A DNA stretch of 64,000 nucleotides from Microbacterium maritypicum (GCF_008868125.1 NZ_WAAQ01000001.1:2163736-2227735); one strand, 5' to 3'; numbered from the stretch's first letter, positions 23,515-32,561 are shown. Notes: a model not told the origin generated them from the sequence alone. Numbers and translations: made by a program.

Positions 23515-26247
23515 ATGAACAACGATCGTCGCGCCCTCGCTGCGCACACCGGCGAGTCTCCAGGAAAGCGCCGAGCGGCCGTCATCGCTGTGCTCGCGAT
23601 GATCTTCGCGATGCTGACCACGATCAACGTCATCGGGTCCCCGCAGGCCGCTCAGGCCGCGGCGGTATGCACGCCAGGGAACATCTACGCCAACACCGGT
23701 GGCGCCGTCAACGAGCTCAACAAGTACTCGACGACCGGTGACCTCGTGTCGAGCGTCCCGCTTGCGCGCTCCTACACAGACATCGCGTTCCTGGGCGATG
23801 GTGTCACGCTTTATGGCATCGCTCCGGGAACCCCGACGGTCCTGTACACGATCAATCCCGACACCGGAGCCGAGATCGCATCGGTTCCCGTCACCGGCTT
23901 GCCCGCCACTGCCTACTTCGCGAATGCCTTGAGTGCACTGCCGGACGGGTCTCTTCTCGTCGGTGCCGCACCGAATGGGGAAACCGGCCGCATGATCTTC
24001 GAGATCAACCCGACGACGGGTGTCGCCACACCGTTCCAGGCCATGTTCCCGACGGGCTTCGGTTCAGCCGGCGACTTCCTCTCCCTCGCGGATGGAGACA
24101 TCCTCGCTGTCGGTTCCACTGGGTCCGGAGGTTCGCTGTTCCGCATCGCCCCCGACTTCTCGGTGACTGAAGTCGGCACCGTGCCACAGTCGTTCGGTGC
24201 CGCCCAGAGCGGCGGCAACATCTACCTCGCCGGCTCCAACGGTGACGTGTATGAGATCGCCTCCGTACCCGTCGTGCCCTCCACCTCGCCTGTGCCGCTC
24301 ACCACGATCGCGGCGACGGGACTGCCGTTCTTCGGTGCGACCTCACCCCAGGACAGCGGATTGTGCTCGGAGCTCACCCTGGTGAAGTCGGTCGACCCGG
24401 CGGATGCAGCAACCTATGAGGTCGGCCAGGAGCTGACGTACTCGTTCGTCGTGACCAACACGGGAAACACCACGCTCACGAACATCTCGGTCACGGAAGG
24501 CGCGTTCACGGGTTCGGGCCAGCTGGGACCGATCACCCCGGCATCCGTCCCCTCGCTGGCGCCGGGAGCGGTGACGACGTTCACCGCGACCTACACGCTG
24601 ACTCAGGCGGATGTCGACCGCGGAACCACCAGCAACACCGCGACCGCGACCGGTGTCCCGCCCACGGGCCCCCCGATCGAGTCCCCGCCCTCCACGGTCG
24701 AGGTCCCCTCGATCCCCGCGCCGGGACTGTCCCTGGTGAAGTCTGCTGACCGCAACAGCGTCTCGGCCGCCGGTCAGACACTGACGTATTCCTTCTTGGT
24801 GACGAACACGGGCAACAGAACCCTCACCGACGTCACCGTCGAAGAAGGCGCGTTCACCGGTTCCGGCGCCCTCGGGGCGATCACCCCGGCGTCCGTCGCC
24901 ACTCTCGCACCGGGAGCATCCACGACGTTCACCGCGACCTACACGCTGACCCAGGCCGACATCGACCGCGGAACCACCAGCAACACCGCGACCGCGACCG
25001 GTGTCCCGCCCACGGGCCCCCCGATCGAGTCCCCGCCCTCCACGGTCGAGATCCCCTCGATCCCCGCCCCCGGACTCTCCCTCGTGAAGTCCGTGACCCC
25101 GTCGGATGAGGCGTCCTACGAAGTCGGTCAGGAACTGACCTACTCGTTCCTGGTCACCAACACCGGAAACACCACCCTCACCGACGTCACCGTCGAAGAA
25201 GGCGCGTTCACCGGTTCCGGCACCCTCGGGGCGATCACCCCGGCGTCCGTCGCCACTCTCGCACCGGGAGCATCCACGACGTTCACCGCGACCTACACGC
25301 TGACCCAGGCCGACATCGACCGCGGAACCACGAGCAACACCGCGACCGCGACCGGCGTCCCGCCCACGGGCCCCCCGATCGAGTCCCCGCCCTCCACGGT
25401 CGAGATCCCCTCGATCCCCGCCCCCGGACTCTCCCTCGTGAAGTCCGTGACCCCGTCGGATGAGGCGTCCTACGAAGTCGGTCAGGAACTGACCTACTCG
25501 TTCCTGGTCACCAACACCGGAAACACCACCCTCACCGACGTCACCGTCGAAGAAGGCGCGTTCACCGGTTCCGGCACCCTCGGGGCGATCACCCCGGCGT
25601 CCGTCGCCACTCTCGCACCGGGAGCATCCACGACGTTCACCGCGACCTACACGCTGACCCAGGCCGACATCGACCGCGGAACCACGAGCAACACCGCGAC
25701 CGCGACCGGCGTCCCGCCCACGGGCCCCCCGATCGAGTCCCCGCCCTCCACGGTCGAGATCCCCTCGATCCCCGCCCCCGGACTCTCCCTCGTGAAGTCC
25801 GTCGACCGCCCCAGCGTGTCCACTGTCGGTCAGACCATCACCTATTCGTTCTTGGTGACCAACACCGGCAACACGACGCTCACCGGCGTCACGGTCAAGG
25901 AAGGCGCGTTCACCGGTTCCGGTCAGCTGGGACCGATCACGCCGGCGTCCGTAGCCACTCTGGCCCCGGGAGCGTCGACCACGTTCACCGCGACCTACGT
26001 CGTCACGCGCGCTGATCTGCAGTCCGGAAGCCTGTCGAACACGGCGACGGCCACCGGCGTCCCGCCCACGGGCCCGCCGATCGAATCGCCGCCCTCCACG
26101 GTCAAGGTTCCCGCGGCTCCTCCGTTCCCCGGGCTGGCGACCACGGGATCGGAGCCCCTGTGGGCTGCGCTTCTTGCAGCCGCCTTCCTCCTCGTGCTCG
26201 GAGGAGCGCTCAAGGTGAGGTCGGGATCGAGATTCTCCCGATCGTGA
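23515..26247 (+). CDS. Secreted DUF11-repeat surface protein with LATTG sorting signal
   Basis: This is a 910-residue cell-surface protein. A signal peptide covers about residues 18-49 (basic PGKRRAA, hydrophobic VIAVLAMIFAMLTT, cleavage near QAAQAAA). Residues 50-285 form a beta-rich N-terminal domain starting CTPGNIYANTGG. Five tandem DUF11 units of 116-118 residues follow, each with TLTYSFLVTNTGN and an SNTATATGVPPTGPP tail. The C-terminus is a sorting signal: LATTGSEP, a hydrophobic helix (LWAALLAAAFLLVLGG), then KVRSGSRFSR. LATTG fits the LAxTG motif used by high-GC actinobacteria. A class F sortase is encoded in the convergent operon. It is likely an adhesin or wall stalk. Confidence 0.88.
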   Translation: MNNDRRALAAHTGESPGKRRAAVIAVLAMIFAMLTTINVIGSPQAAQAAAVCTPGNIYANTGGAVNELNKYSTTGDLVSSVPLARSYTDIAFLGDGVTLYGIAPGTPTVLYTINPDTGAEIASVPVTGLPATAYFANALSALPDGSLLVGAAPNGETGRMIFEINPTTGVATPFQAMFPTGFGSAGDFLSLADGDILAVGSTGSGGSLFRIAPDFSVTEVGTVPQSFGAAQSGGNIYLAGSNGDVYEIASVPVVPSTSPVPLTTIAATGLPFFGATSPQDSGLCSELTLVKSVDPADAATYEVGQELTYSFVVTNTGNTTLTNISVTEGAFTGSGQLGPITPASVPSLAPGAVTTFTATYTLTQADVDRGTTSNTATATGVPPTGPPIESPPSTVEVPSIPAPGLSLVKSADRNSVSAAGQTLTYSFLVTNTGNRTLTDVTVEEGAFTGSGALGAITPASVATLAPGASTTFTATYTLTQADIDRGTTSNTATATGVPPTGPPIESPPSTVEIPSIPAPGLSLVKSVTPSDEASYEVGQELTYSFLVTNTGNTTLTDVTVEEGAFTGSGTLGAITPASVATLAPGASTTFTATYTLTQADIDRGTTSNTATATGVPPTGPPIESPPSTVEIPSIPAPGLSLVKSVTPSDEASYEVGQELTYSFLVTNTGNTTLTDVTVEEGAFTGSGTLGAITPASVATLAPGASTTFTATYTLTQADIDRGTTSNTATATGVPPTGPPIESPPSTVEIPSIPAPGLSLVKSVDRPSVSTVGQTITYSFLVTNTGNTTLTGVTVKEGAFTGSGQLGPITPASVATLAPGASTTFTATYVVTRADLQSGSLSNTATATGVPPTGPPIESPPSTVKVPAAPPFPGLATTGSEPLWAALLAAAFLLVLGGALKVRSGSRFSRS
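24376..26100 (+). repeat. Five tandem 354-bp DUF11 coding repeats
   Basis: Units begin near 24379, 24733, 25081, 25435 and 25789 (periods 354, 348, 354 and 354 bp). The third and fourth copies appear identical over 354 bp, while copies 1, 2 and 5 differ in the VDPADAATYEVGQEL-like lead-in. Such homogeneity indicates recent duplication or gene conversion and makes the array prone to copy-number change. Confidence 0.9.
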
Positions 26248-26268
26248 GTGAGGGCAGGATCCTCTAGC

Positions 26269-26311
26269 AGAAGGGAGGGAGTGGGAGTCGATCCCACTCC
26301 CTCCCTTCTTT
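26269..26311 (+). terminator. Strong intrinsic terminator after the surface protein gene
   Basis: An 18-bp perfect stem (26269-26286 with 26292-26309, arms AGAAGGGAGGGAGTGGGA and its complement) with loop GTCGA begins 22 nt after the stop and ends in TTT. It is the strongest terminator in the window. On the minus strand it could also stop transcripts passing the anti-sigma gene 155 bp away. The stretch 26312-26465 shows no gene. Confidence 0.92.
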
Positions 26312-26465
26312 GCTGTTCATGAGAGGTCGCAGCTGCGAATCGGCATCGTCTGCTGCCGCTCCCCCGCACCCCCAGCGACCGACGACCTCTGGGCTGTCGG
26401 AAGAGGCGTGCACAACGCATCGACAAGCCCGCTCCGCCCATGGCGTCGGGCAGATGATCCAGCGC

Positions 26466-27239
26466 TCAGGCGAAGTCGAGCTCACCGCGCACGATCGAAT
26501 CACCGGAGTGCGCCGGATCACCGTCGACCGGCTCGAACGAGATGTCGACGACGCGGTACTCGTCGAGGTCGACGCCGTCCGGCACGAGGAATGTCCCTGA
26601 CGCGTTCTCGAGCACACCGAGACTGATCAGGGCCTCACCGTCGGCACGGATCAACCACACCTCGCGGTAGTCGCCGTCGAGTCCCTCGTCTCCTTCGAGA
26701 GTCACGGTGAGGGTGCGTCGTCCGTCGCCGTCGTCGTCGACTTCGGCTTGCCCTGTCGCCTGCGGGTGGTCGGGGAAGGCTGCGAGCTCGGCGGACGCGA
26801 TCACCGCAGACGACGGCGTGAGCGTGCGCGTGATCCAGATGCCGGCGCCGATCGCGGCGACGAGTGCCATCGAAGCCGCGAGCACCCAGATGGTCGACCG
26901 CGAGCGACGCGTGCGTCCGGCACGCGGAGGTGTCGGCGCAGCGACACGCATCGGGTGCTCATGCGCCTCGGAGACTTCGGGTGCGCCCGAAGACGCCGGA
27001 TCCGAAGCCAGCGCTGGACTCAGACGGAGCTCCTCGTGAATCCTCGACCACACATCCGTGGAGGGACTCTCCAGCTCCCCCTCTACGACGCTGGATCGAG
27101 CCACGAGTGCCACGCGCGACATCTCGGCCACCTCAGCGGCACAGGCATCGCATTCGGTCAGGTGCTGCGTGTCTGCGTCGGAGTCGACCGGTTCACCCAT
27201 CGCGATCAGAGCGATCGTCTCGTCATCAAGATGCGACAT
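26466..27239 (-). CDS. RskA-type anti-sigma factor
   Basis: The 257-residue membrane protein would hold the adjacent ECF sigma factor inactive. The N-terminal cytoplasmic domain has the zinc-anti-sigma-like pattern HLTECDACAAEV (H-x3-C-x2-C, about residues 26-37), followed by a linker, a basic stretch RTRRSRS and one membrane helix (TIWVLAASMALVAAIGAGIW, about residues 117-136). The extracytoplasmic RskA domain is beta-rich, with LTVTLEGDEG, REVWLIRADGEALISLG and VPDGVDLDEYRVVDISFEP. It overlaps the sigma gene by 14 nt with a GGAGGTG ribosome-binding site. In the known system, two-step cleavage of RskA releases the sigma factor. Confidence 0.93.
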   Translation of the reverse strand: MSHLDDETIALIAMGEPVDSDADTQHLTECDACAAEVAEMSRVALVARSSVVEGELESPSTDVWSRIHEELRLSPALASDPASSGAPEVSEAHEHPMRVAAPTPPRAGRTRRSRSTIWVLAASMALVAAIGAGIWITRTLTPSSAVIASAELAAFPDHPQATGQAEVDDDGDGRRTLTVTLEGDEGLDGDYREVWLIRADGEALISLGVLENASGTFLVPDGVDLDEYRVVDISFEPVDGDPAHSGDSIVRGELDFA

Positions 27240-27801
27240 GGTTCACCTCCAATCGATCACGCATTCGGGCAAGACTTCGGCGGATGTGACTCTTCACCGT
27301 GCCGAGCGGCATCCCCATTCTCCGGGAGATCTCGTCATGCGTGAGGTCATCGTAGAAGGCCAATCGCATCACGGCCTGAGCGTCCGGTGCGAGCTGCTGC
27401 AGCTCGCTCGAGAGCAGAAGCGTCTCCGAGAGATCGATGGCATCCGAGACGAGTGCGTCCGGCGGGGTGAGGCGTTCCATCTCGGCCTGCAGCTGCTGCA
27501 CCTTGGCCCTCGCTTCGAAGGTGTCGGCGATGCGCCGTCGGGCGATCGTGATCAACCAGGTCGAGAGGCGCGCCTTCGACGAGTCATAACCCGCGCGCGA
27601 GTTCCACGCCGAGACGAAAGTGCGCTGCGTCACGTCCTCCGCATCGCCTCGATCGCCGAGCGATCGCAGCGCGAGCGTGAAGACGACCGGAGACCATCGC
27701 CGGTACAGCTCAGCGAGGGCTTGTTCATCGCCCGCGACGAAGCGTCGATCGAGCGCCGCTTCGGCTTCGGTGGTCTCATCCACCCGGAGTCTCCTCTCCA
27801 T
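27226..27801 (-). CDS. ECF RNA polymerase sigma factor (SigK-like)
   Basis: The 191-residue sigma-70 family factor has only regions 2 and 4. Region 2 shows LYRRWSPVVFTLALRSLGD, then DAEDVTQRTFVSAWNS and the -10-recognition helix ARLSTWLITIARRRIAD. Region 4 shows MRLAFYDDLTHDEISRRMGM followed by PLGTVKSHIRRSLARMRDRL. The pairing with an RskA-type partner makes it SigK-like. It lies 15 nt after the sortase gene, so the operon is DUF4397 protein, sortase, sigma factor, anti-sigma factor. This gives a circuit in which the sigma factor probably controls its own surface genes. ATG at 27801 was chosen; a GTG three codons upstream is possible. Confidence 0.93.
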   Translation of the reverse strand: MERRLRVDETTEAEAALDRRFVAGDEQALAELYRRWSPVVFTLALRSLGDRGDAEDVTQRTFVSAWNSRAGYDSSKARLSTWLITIARRRIADTFEARAKVQQLQAEMERLTPPDALVSDAIDLSETLLLSSELQQLAPDAQAVMRLAFYDDLTHDEISRRMGMPLGTVKSHIRRSLARMRDRLEVNHVAS

Positions 27802-27816
27802 GGTGATCACCCCGAC

Positions 27817-28482
27817 TCACTGCGGGACGGCCACGGCCACCACGTTATCGCGGTAATGGCCGGTGGTGCTGTCGAAAGGGCCACCGCAGGTGACGATCAC
27901 CAGGGCGGACGATCCACCTCGGGCGAAGAGTTCATCGGAGGGCAACGCGGACTTCTCGTAGTAGGTCAGCGACTGGATCACGAAGTCGCGAGTCGTCCCG
28001 TCCGCCGCGGTGACGCTGACGGTCTCGCCTGCGGGCACGTCCCGCAGGCGAGCGAGCGGTCCGATCGGATAGTCGATCGCGTCGACGTGCGCTGCGATCA
28101 GGATCCGGCCACTCGTGCTCGTGGCATCCGCCCCGTACCGGTACCACCCGGCCACGGCCGGGTCGACGGGAAGCTCCATCTGTCCCGACTCCTCCACCCC
28201 GACATCCGTCACCGGCATGTCGACGTCGAGAGATGGGATGGCAAGACGCGTGGGGGCGACGGGTGCGACCGGGGCGGGGAGGGAGCCCGGTCGCACCTCC
28301 ACGTCTCGCGTGGGTGTGGGAGGGACGGGGGTCGGAGTCGTGGGGGTCGGCTCCGACGACGGAGGGGAGCCATCACCCGCCCCTCCCGGTGTGCATGCCA
28401 CGAGGCACGCCGCGGCGACCACTGCACCCAACGCCGCGATGGCGCGGTGCCGACCGGGGATCCGCGACGTGCCTGCGGGCAT
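27817..28482 (-). CDS. Class F sortase
   Basis: The 221-residue enzyme begins with a signal or anchor segment (AIAALGAVVAAACLVACTP) and a proline/threonine-rich linker (about residues 36-75). The sortase domain contains the three catalytic residues: His in ILIAAHVDAID, Cys in LVIVTCGGPF and Arg in GHYRDNVV. The VACTP sequence is also a possible lipobox, so the protein may be lipid-anchored. Class F sortases are common in actinobacteria and are usually few per genome. The nearest visible substrate is the convergent DUF11 protein with LATTG. Its start overlaps the DUF4397 gene stop by 1 nt. Confidence 0.92.
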   Translation of the reverse strand: MPAGTSRIPGRHRAIAALGAVVAAACLVACTPGGAGDGSPPSSEPTPTTPTPVPPTPTRDVEVRPGSLPAPVAPVAPTRLAIPSLDVDMPVTDVGVEESGQMELPVDPAVAGWYRYGADATSTSGRILIAAHVDAIDYPIGPLARLRDVPAGETVSVTAADGTTRDFVIQSLTYYEKSALPSDELFARGGSSALVIVTCGGPFDSTTGHYRDNVVAVAVPQ

Positions 28483-29309
28483 CAGCGCACCGACTGGCGC
28501 CGACGCACGACCAGGCCTGCGCCCACCGCGGCCGCGATGGCCATCGCGATGACGCCGACCGAGAGGATCGTCGTCACCGACGCGTCCTGCTGTGCGAGAT
28601 AGCCGGCGGTACCCGAGGGCACACCGTCGGGGTTCGTGTGCAGCCCGCCGATCGTCTGCGCCGCGATGGCGAGGTTTCCGTCTTCGGCGCTGCCCCAGGC
28701 ATAGAGGATCGTGTTGACGCCCTCCTGGATGGCGACGTCGGTCGGGCCGATGACAGGGTCGGTCGTTCCGGCCAGAGCCACGGCCGCCGACACCGTTCCC
28801 GCGGCGAGGTCGAGCTTCGCCTCATTGGGATTGGCGAGGTTCTGGATGACGGGCGATCCGCCCGCCAGGATGTCGACAGCGGGTGCCGCCGCCGTGTGAC
28901 GGACAGTGAGCCGGCCCTGACCCGGTGCCGTCTGAGAGATGTCGTTCGTGAACAGGTTGAGGCCTGGATCTCCCGCCGCCGTCAGGTGTGCGACGGCCGT
29001 GTAGTTCGCGCCGCCCTCGAGGGTGAGAGTGGCCGGACCGAGGATCGGGGCGCTCGCGTCGGCGGCATCAGGAGCGGTGAGAGCGACCTCGTAGTCACCG
29101 GCAGGCAATGCGAGCGGGCCTGCCAGGTCTCCCGGGGCGAAGTTGTCGAGGGTCAGCTCGCCGTTCACATACACGTCGACCGGCGTGTCAGGGATCGCGT
29201 GGAGCACGGAGAGCTGAGCCTCCTGGGCCGTAGCGGCGCCGGCCGGCAATGCCAGGCCGAGAGCGGTGATCATTCCGACGGCGAGGCCGGCGGCGACTGT
29301 CTTGCGCAT
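28482..29309 (-). CDS. DUF4397 domain membrane-anchored protein
   Basis: The 275-residue protein has a signal peptide (MRKTVAAGLAVGMITALGLA, cleavage near AGAATAQ). It has two DUF4397-type beta domains: one beginning QLSVLHAIPDTPVDVYVNG and one beginning GRLTVRHTAAAPAVDILAGG. The C-terminal helix (ILSVGVIAMAIAAAVGAGLV) is followed by a basic VRRRQSVR tail, giving a surface-exposed anchored protein. The C-terminal region has no LPxTG-like motif, so sortase attachment is not evident. It is the first gene of the sortase-sigma-anti-sigma operon. The ATG at 29309 has an AGGAGG site 5 nt before it. Confidence 0.9.
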   Translation of the reverse strand: MRKTVAAGLAVGMITALGLALPAGAATAQEAQLSVLHAIPDTPVDVYVNGELTLDNFAPGDLAGPLALPAGDYEVALTAPDAADASAPILGPATLTLEGGANYTAVAHLTAAGDPGLNLFTNDISQTAPGQGRLTVRHTAAAPAVDILAGGSPVIQNLANPNEAKLDLAAGTVSAAVALAGTTDPVIGPTDVAIQEGVNTILYAWGSAEDGNLAIAAQTIGGLHTNPDGVPSGTAGYLAQQDASVTTILSVGVIAMAIAAAVGAGLVVRRRQSVR

Positions 29310-29360
29310 CTGTTCCTCCTGAACGCGGACCGCCCTGCGCGGCCCTTCATAGGAGTTGTT

Positions 29361-29376
29361 CTCCGAGAAGTCGGAG
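29361..29376. promoter_or_regulatory. Perfect palindrome upstream of the DUF4397-sortase operon
   Basis: CTCCGA-GAAG-TCGGAG lies about 52 nt before the DUF4397 start. It could be an operator or an RNA hairpin in the leader. No convincing SigK-type -35/-10 pair was identified around it. Confidence 0.35.
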
Positions 29377-29422
29377 TTTGGATGCACCTGGATCGGGATT
29401 ATTTCGAATCAGGGGTCTGCTC

Positions 29423-29448
29423 GGGCGGGAGATGCGCGCGCCCCGCCC
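29423..29448 (-). terminator. Candidate terminator after the anion transporter
   Basis: GGGCGGG (29423-29429) pairs with CCCGCCC (29442-29448). On the minus strand it follows the transporter stop (29458) by about 10 nt. There is no U-tract. Confidence 0.4.
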
Positions 29449-29457
29449 TCGTCGGGG

Positions 29458-31020
29458 TCAGAAATGCCAGATGAGCGGCACGTAGAGCACGGCGACGGCG
29501 ATGAACAGGAGCGCGAGCGGGAGTCCGAGCTTCCAGTAGTCCCCGAATCGGTAACCGCCGGGCTCGAAGACCATGAGATTCGCGGGTGTGGCGATCGGCG
29601 TGAGGAAAGATGCGGCGCCGGCAACCGTGAGCGCCATCATGAACGGCTGCACGGACAGGTCAAGCGCTGACGCCAAGGACACCGCGATGGGGGCGACGAT
29701 GAGCACAGTGGCCGTGTTGCTGATCATCTGACCGAGGACCACGGTGAGGACGACGAGTGCGAACAGTGCGACCTGCGGGCCCGCATCCCCGATGAGGGTG
29801 AGCAGCCAGCGCGCGACGAGATCTGCGGTTCCGGTCTCGATGAAGGCGGTCGACAGCGGAATCATCCCCGCGATCAGGACGACGGTGGTCCATGAGATGG
29901 AGTGATACGCCTGTGGGACGCTCACCGTGCGGCTGAGCACGAGCGCGGATGCCGCGAGGAGTGCTGCGACCGCCGGCGGGACGATACCTGTCGCGAGAAG
30001 CAGGACCATCAGAGCGAGGATGACGATCGCGCGCTTGGCTCCTCTGCCCAGAGGTATCGCTCTGCGCAACTGCGCGGGCGCATCGACGACCAGCACATCG
30101 GAGCTCGCGGTCTGCTTCGTGAGGTCGTCCCACGTGCCGCGAAGCAGGAGCACGTCTCCCATCGCGACGCTGAATTCTCCGCTTTTCAGCTGGTCCTCGC
30201 CGCGCCGGGCGGCGAGGAGGACCAGGTCCCCGCTGGGGGTCGCCATGCCCGGGCTGAGCTTCTGCCCGATCAGGGGCGACCGCGGCGGAACGAGCACTTC
30301 GGTGATCCCGTTCGCAGGGCCAAGGATCGCAGACGTCTCGATGGTCAGAGCGTATTGCTGCCGGAGGATCCGTGCGTGACGGACCAGGTCCGTCGGCATC
30401 AGAGCGCCGTTCCTCTCCGGCAGGAGCTTCTTCCCGAAGAGCACGAGGATGATGACGACCCCGAGGAGGAGCGGTATGCCGACCAGCGCGAACTCGAAAA
30501 AGCCGAAGGCTCGTCCGCCGTTCTCCGCCGCGATCTCCGACACGATGATGTTCACCGGTGTCCCCGTGAGCAGGAGCAGCGAGCCCGCATGAGCGGCGAA
30601 CGCGAGGGGCAGGAGCAACTGCGAGGTCGCGATGCGCGCACGGGATGCCACCACCACGACGAGCGGCAGGAGCGCCGCGACCGCGCCGTTCACGCTGATG
30701 AGCGCCGTGACGCCGGCCACGAGGAGGCTGATCACGACGAGCAGGACGGTGCGCCGTGTTCCGGCTCGGGCGATGACCTGCTGGCCGGCCCACGCCGTCA
30801 CCCCTGTCGCGTCGAGCGACTCACTCACCACGAACAGCGCAGCGATGAACAGCACTGTCGGGTCACCGAACCCCGACAACGCCTGCGGCAGAGTCAAAAC
30901 TCCCGTGAAGTAAAGAGACAGCGACACCCCGATGGCGACGATTCCCAGAGGCACACGATTGCTGACGAACGCGACGATCGCGAACGCCAGGATCATCAAG
31001 GTCGCGACGATGGGATCCAT
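29458..31020 (-). CDS. SLC13/ArsB-type anion transporter with RCK-like domain
   Basis: The 520-residue permease has two halves of hydrophobic helices. The N-terminal half includes VNGAVAALLPLVVVVASRA, then FAAHAGSLLLLTGTPVNIIV. The C-terminal half includes GQMISNTATVLIVAPIAVSL and FLTPIATPANLMVFEPGGY; these T/S-x-P and N-T/A motifs are typical of DASS and CitM-like carriers. Between them, about residues 225-315, lies a soluble TrkA-C-like domain (ITEVLVPPRSPLIGQKLSPG, DVLLLRGTWDDL) that may bind a regulator. This architecture is often annotated as SLC13-family sulfate or dicarboxylate permease. It lies 26 nt after the aminopeptidase gene. Substrate unknown. Confidence 0.88.
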   Translation of the reverse strand: MDPIVATLMILAFAIVAFVSNRVPLGIVAIGVSLSLYFTGVLTLPQALSGFGDPTVLFIAALFVVSESLDATGVTAWAGQQVIARAGTRRTVLLVVISLLVAGVTALISVNGAVAALLPLVVVVASRARIATSQLLLPLAFAAHAGSLLLLTGTPVNIIVSEIAAENGGRAFGFFEFALVGIPLLLGVVIILVLFGKKLLPERNGALMPTDLVRHARILRQQYALTIETSAILGPANGITEVLVPPRSPLIGQKLSPGMATPSGDLVLLAARRGEDQLKSGEFSVAMGDVLLLRGTWDDLTKQTASSDVLVVDAPAQLRRAIPLGRGAKRAIVILALMVLLLATGIVPPAVAALLAASALVLSRTVSVPQAYHSISWTTVVLIAGMIPLSTAFIETGTADLVARWLLTLIGDAGPQVALFALVVLTVVLGQMISNTATVLIVAPIAVSLASALDLSVQPFMMALTVAGAASFLTPIATPANLMVFEPGGYRFGDYWKLGLPLALLFIAVAVLYVPLIWHF

Positions 31021-31046
31021 GGTCAGTGTCAGGGTCAGGGTCTGGC

Positions 31047-32561
31047 TCAGGAGGGGATGCTGAATCGTTTGGCGGCTTCCAGGATCAGCCGTGCCCCGAA
31101 TCCCGTCGCACCCGACGAACGCCACGAGTCATCCTTCTCGGATTGCATCGTTCCGGCGATATCGAGGTGCGCCCACGGTGTCTCTCCGACGAAGTGGGCG
31201 AGAAAGAGGGCGGCGGTGGTGGCTCCGGCGAACGGTCCGCCGAGGTTGGAGATGTCGGCGATATCCGAATCCAGCTGCCTGCGATACTTCGTCTCCAGAG
31301 GGAGCTCCCACAGGGGTTCATCGGTTGCGGCTGCCGCGTCGAGGGCGAGTCGCGCCATCCACCTCTCGTTCGCGAAGACCGGGGCGGTCGCACCGCCGAG
31401 CGCCACGAGGGCGGCACCGGTGAGCGTGGCGATATCGATGATGGCGTCGACCTCGTCTTCGTTCGCGAGGACGAGGGCGTCCATCATCACCAGGCGCCCT
31501 TCCGCGTCCGTGTTCTTCACCTCCACCGTCGTGCCGCCGCGGGCGGTGAGGACGTCACCGAGTTTGTAGGAGGTTCCCGAGGGCATGTTGTCGGTCGCCA
31601 TCAGCCACCCGGTGACCTGTGCGCCTACACCGGCATCCCGGAGGCCTGTGAAGGCACCGAGCACCGCCGCCGCCCCACCCATGTCCATCTTCATCAGCAG
31701 ATGCATCGGGTCGGAGGGCTTCAGGCTGATTCCTCCGGAGTCGTACATGATGCCTTTTCCGACCAGGCCCAAGTGGCCGGTAGCGCGTCCTTCGGGCCGG
31801 TACTGCAGCTTGATCATGCGGGGCTCCTCGGCAGACCCCTGGTTGACTCCCAGGAGACCACCACAGCCGAGTCCGATGAGATCTGCCTTGTCGAACAGCT
31901 CGACGCTGAAGCCGAACTCCTCCCCGAGCGCGACGGCAATGTCGCCGAGGTTCGTCGCCGTGAGGTGGCCGGGAGGGGTGTTCGCGAGGTCGCGAGCAAC
32001 GATCGTGGCACGCACCGCGATCGTTGCGGCGGACGCTGCACGCTGGATCGCTTCCTTGACCCCTCCGTCGATCGTTACGTCGAACGAGTGCAGCGGGACG
32101 TGCGTTGACGTGGTCTTCAACGCCGTGTACTTGTAGCGGCCGAGTACCGCGCCTTCGAAGAGCGCCCGCGCAGCCGTTTCGGCGTCGACTTCTGTGGCGC
32201 CGAGCTCGAGGACGAGGTCACCGTGCGTGGAAGCGGCTCGAACGAACGCCGCCGCGATGTCACGGAGATTCGTTTCCGTCTGCTCCTCCGATGCGCCCGC
32301 ACCGACGGCGATGAGCGCGGGCCCCTCGGCGGTTGGGATGGTGAGCGTCTGACCGACCTTCGACTCGAACCCGGCGCGCGCGAGCGCGTCTCGGTCCAGG
32401 CCGAGAGCCGCCGGGACATCGCCGTCGACGGTGATGACGTACCCGACAGCATCAGCAGCGCCATGGTCGCTGCTGCTACCGAGTGCGACCTCGGCGAGAG
32501 CGTCGAGACCTGGAAGAGGGGGGAACGTCTCAGGGATCAGCGCGTTCGCGTTCGGGCTCAT
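31047..32561 (-). CDS. pepA: Leucyl aminopeptidase, M17 family
   Basis: This cytosolic two-metal exopeptidase releases N-terminal residues from peptides. The 504 residues match the family. The catalytic domain contains VGKGIMYDSGGISLKPS (lysine and aspartate metal ligands; the usual version is GKGITFDSGG), MKMDMGGAAAVLGA, and the signature NTDAEGRLVMMDAL with the second metal-binding aspartate and glutamate and the active arginine. The N-terminal ~180 residues form the usual macro-like domain. The start overlaps the stop of the upstream MFS gene by 4 nt. Coupling to an exporter and, downstream, an anion carrier is unusual for a housekeeping pepA and suggests a second, accessory copy. Confidence 0.94.
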   Translation of the reverse strand: MSPNANALIPETFPPLPGLDALAEVALGSSSDHGAADAVGYVITVDGDVPAALGLDRDALARAGFESKVGQTLTIPTAEGPALIAVGAGASEEQTETNLRDIAAAFVRAASTHGDLVLELGATEVDAETAARALFEGAVLGRYKYTALKTTSTHVPLHSFDVTIDGGVKEAIQRAASAATIAVRATIVARDLANTPPGHLTATNLGDIAVALGEEFGFSVELFDKADLIGLGCGGLLGVNQGSAEEPRMIKLQYRPEGRATGHLGLVGKGIMYDSGGISLKPSDPMHLLMKMDMGGAAAVLGAFTGLRDAGVGAQVTGWLMATDNMPSGTSYKLGDVLTARGGTTVEVKNTDAEGRLVMMDALVLANEDEVDAIIDIATLTGAALVALGGATAPVFANERWMARLALDAAAATDEPLWELPLETKYRRQLDSDIADISNLGGPFAGATTAALFLAHFVGETPWAHLDIAGTMQSEKDDSWRSSGATGFGARLILEAAKRFSIPS

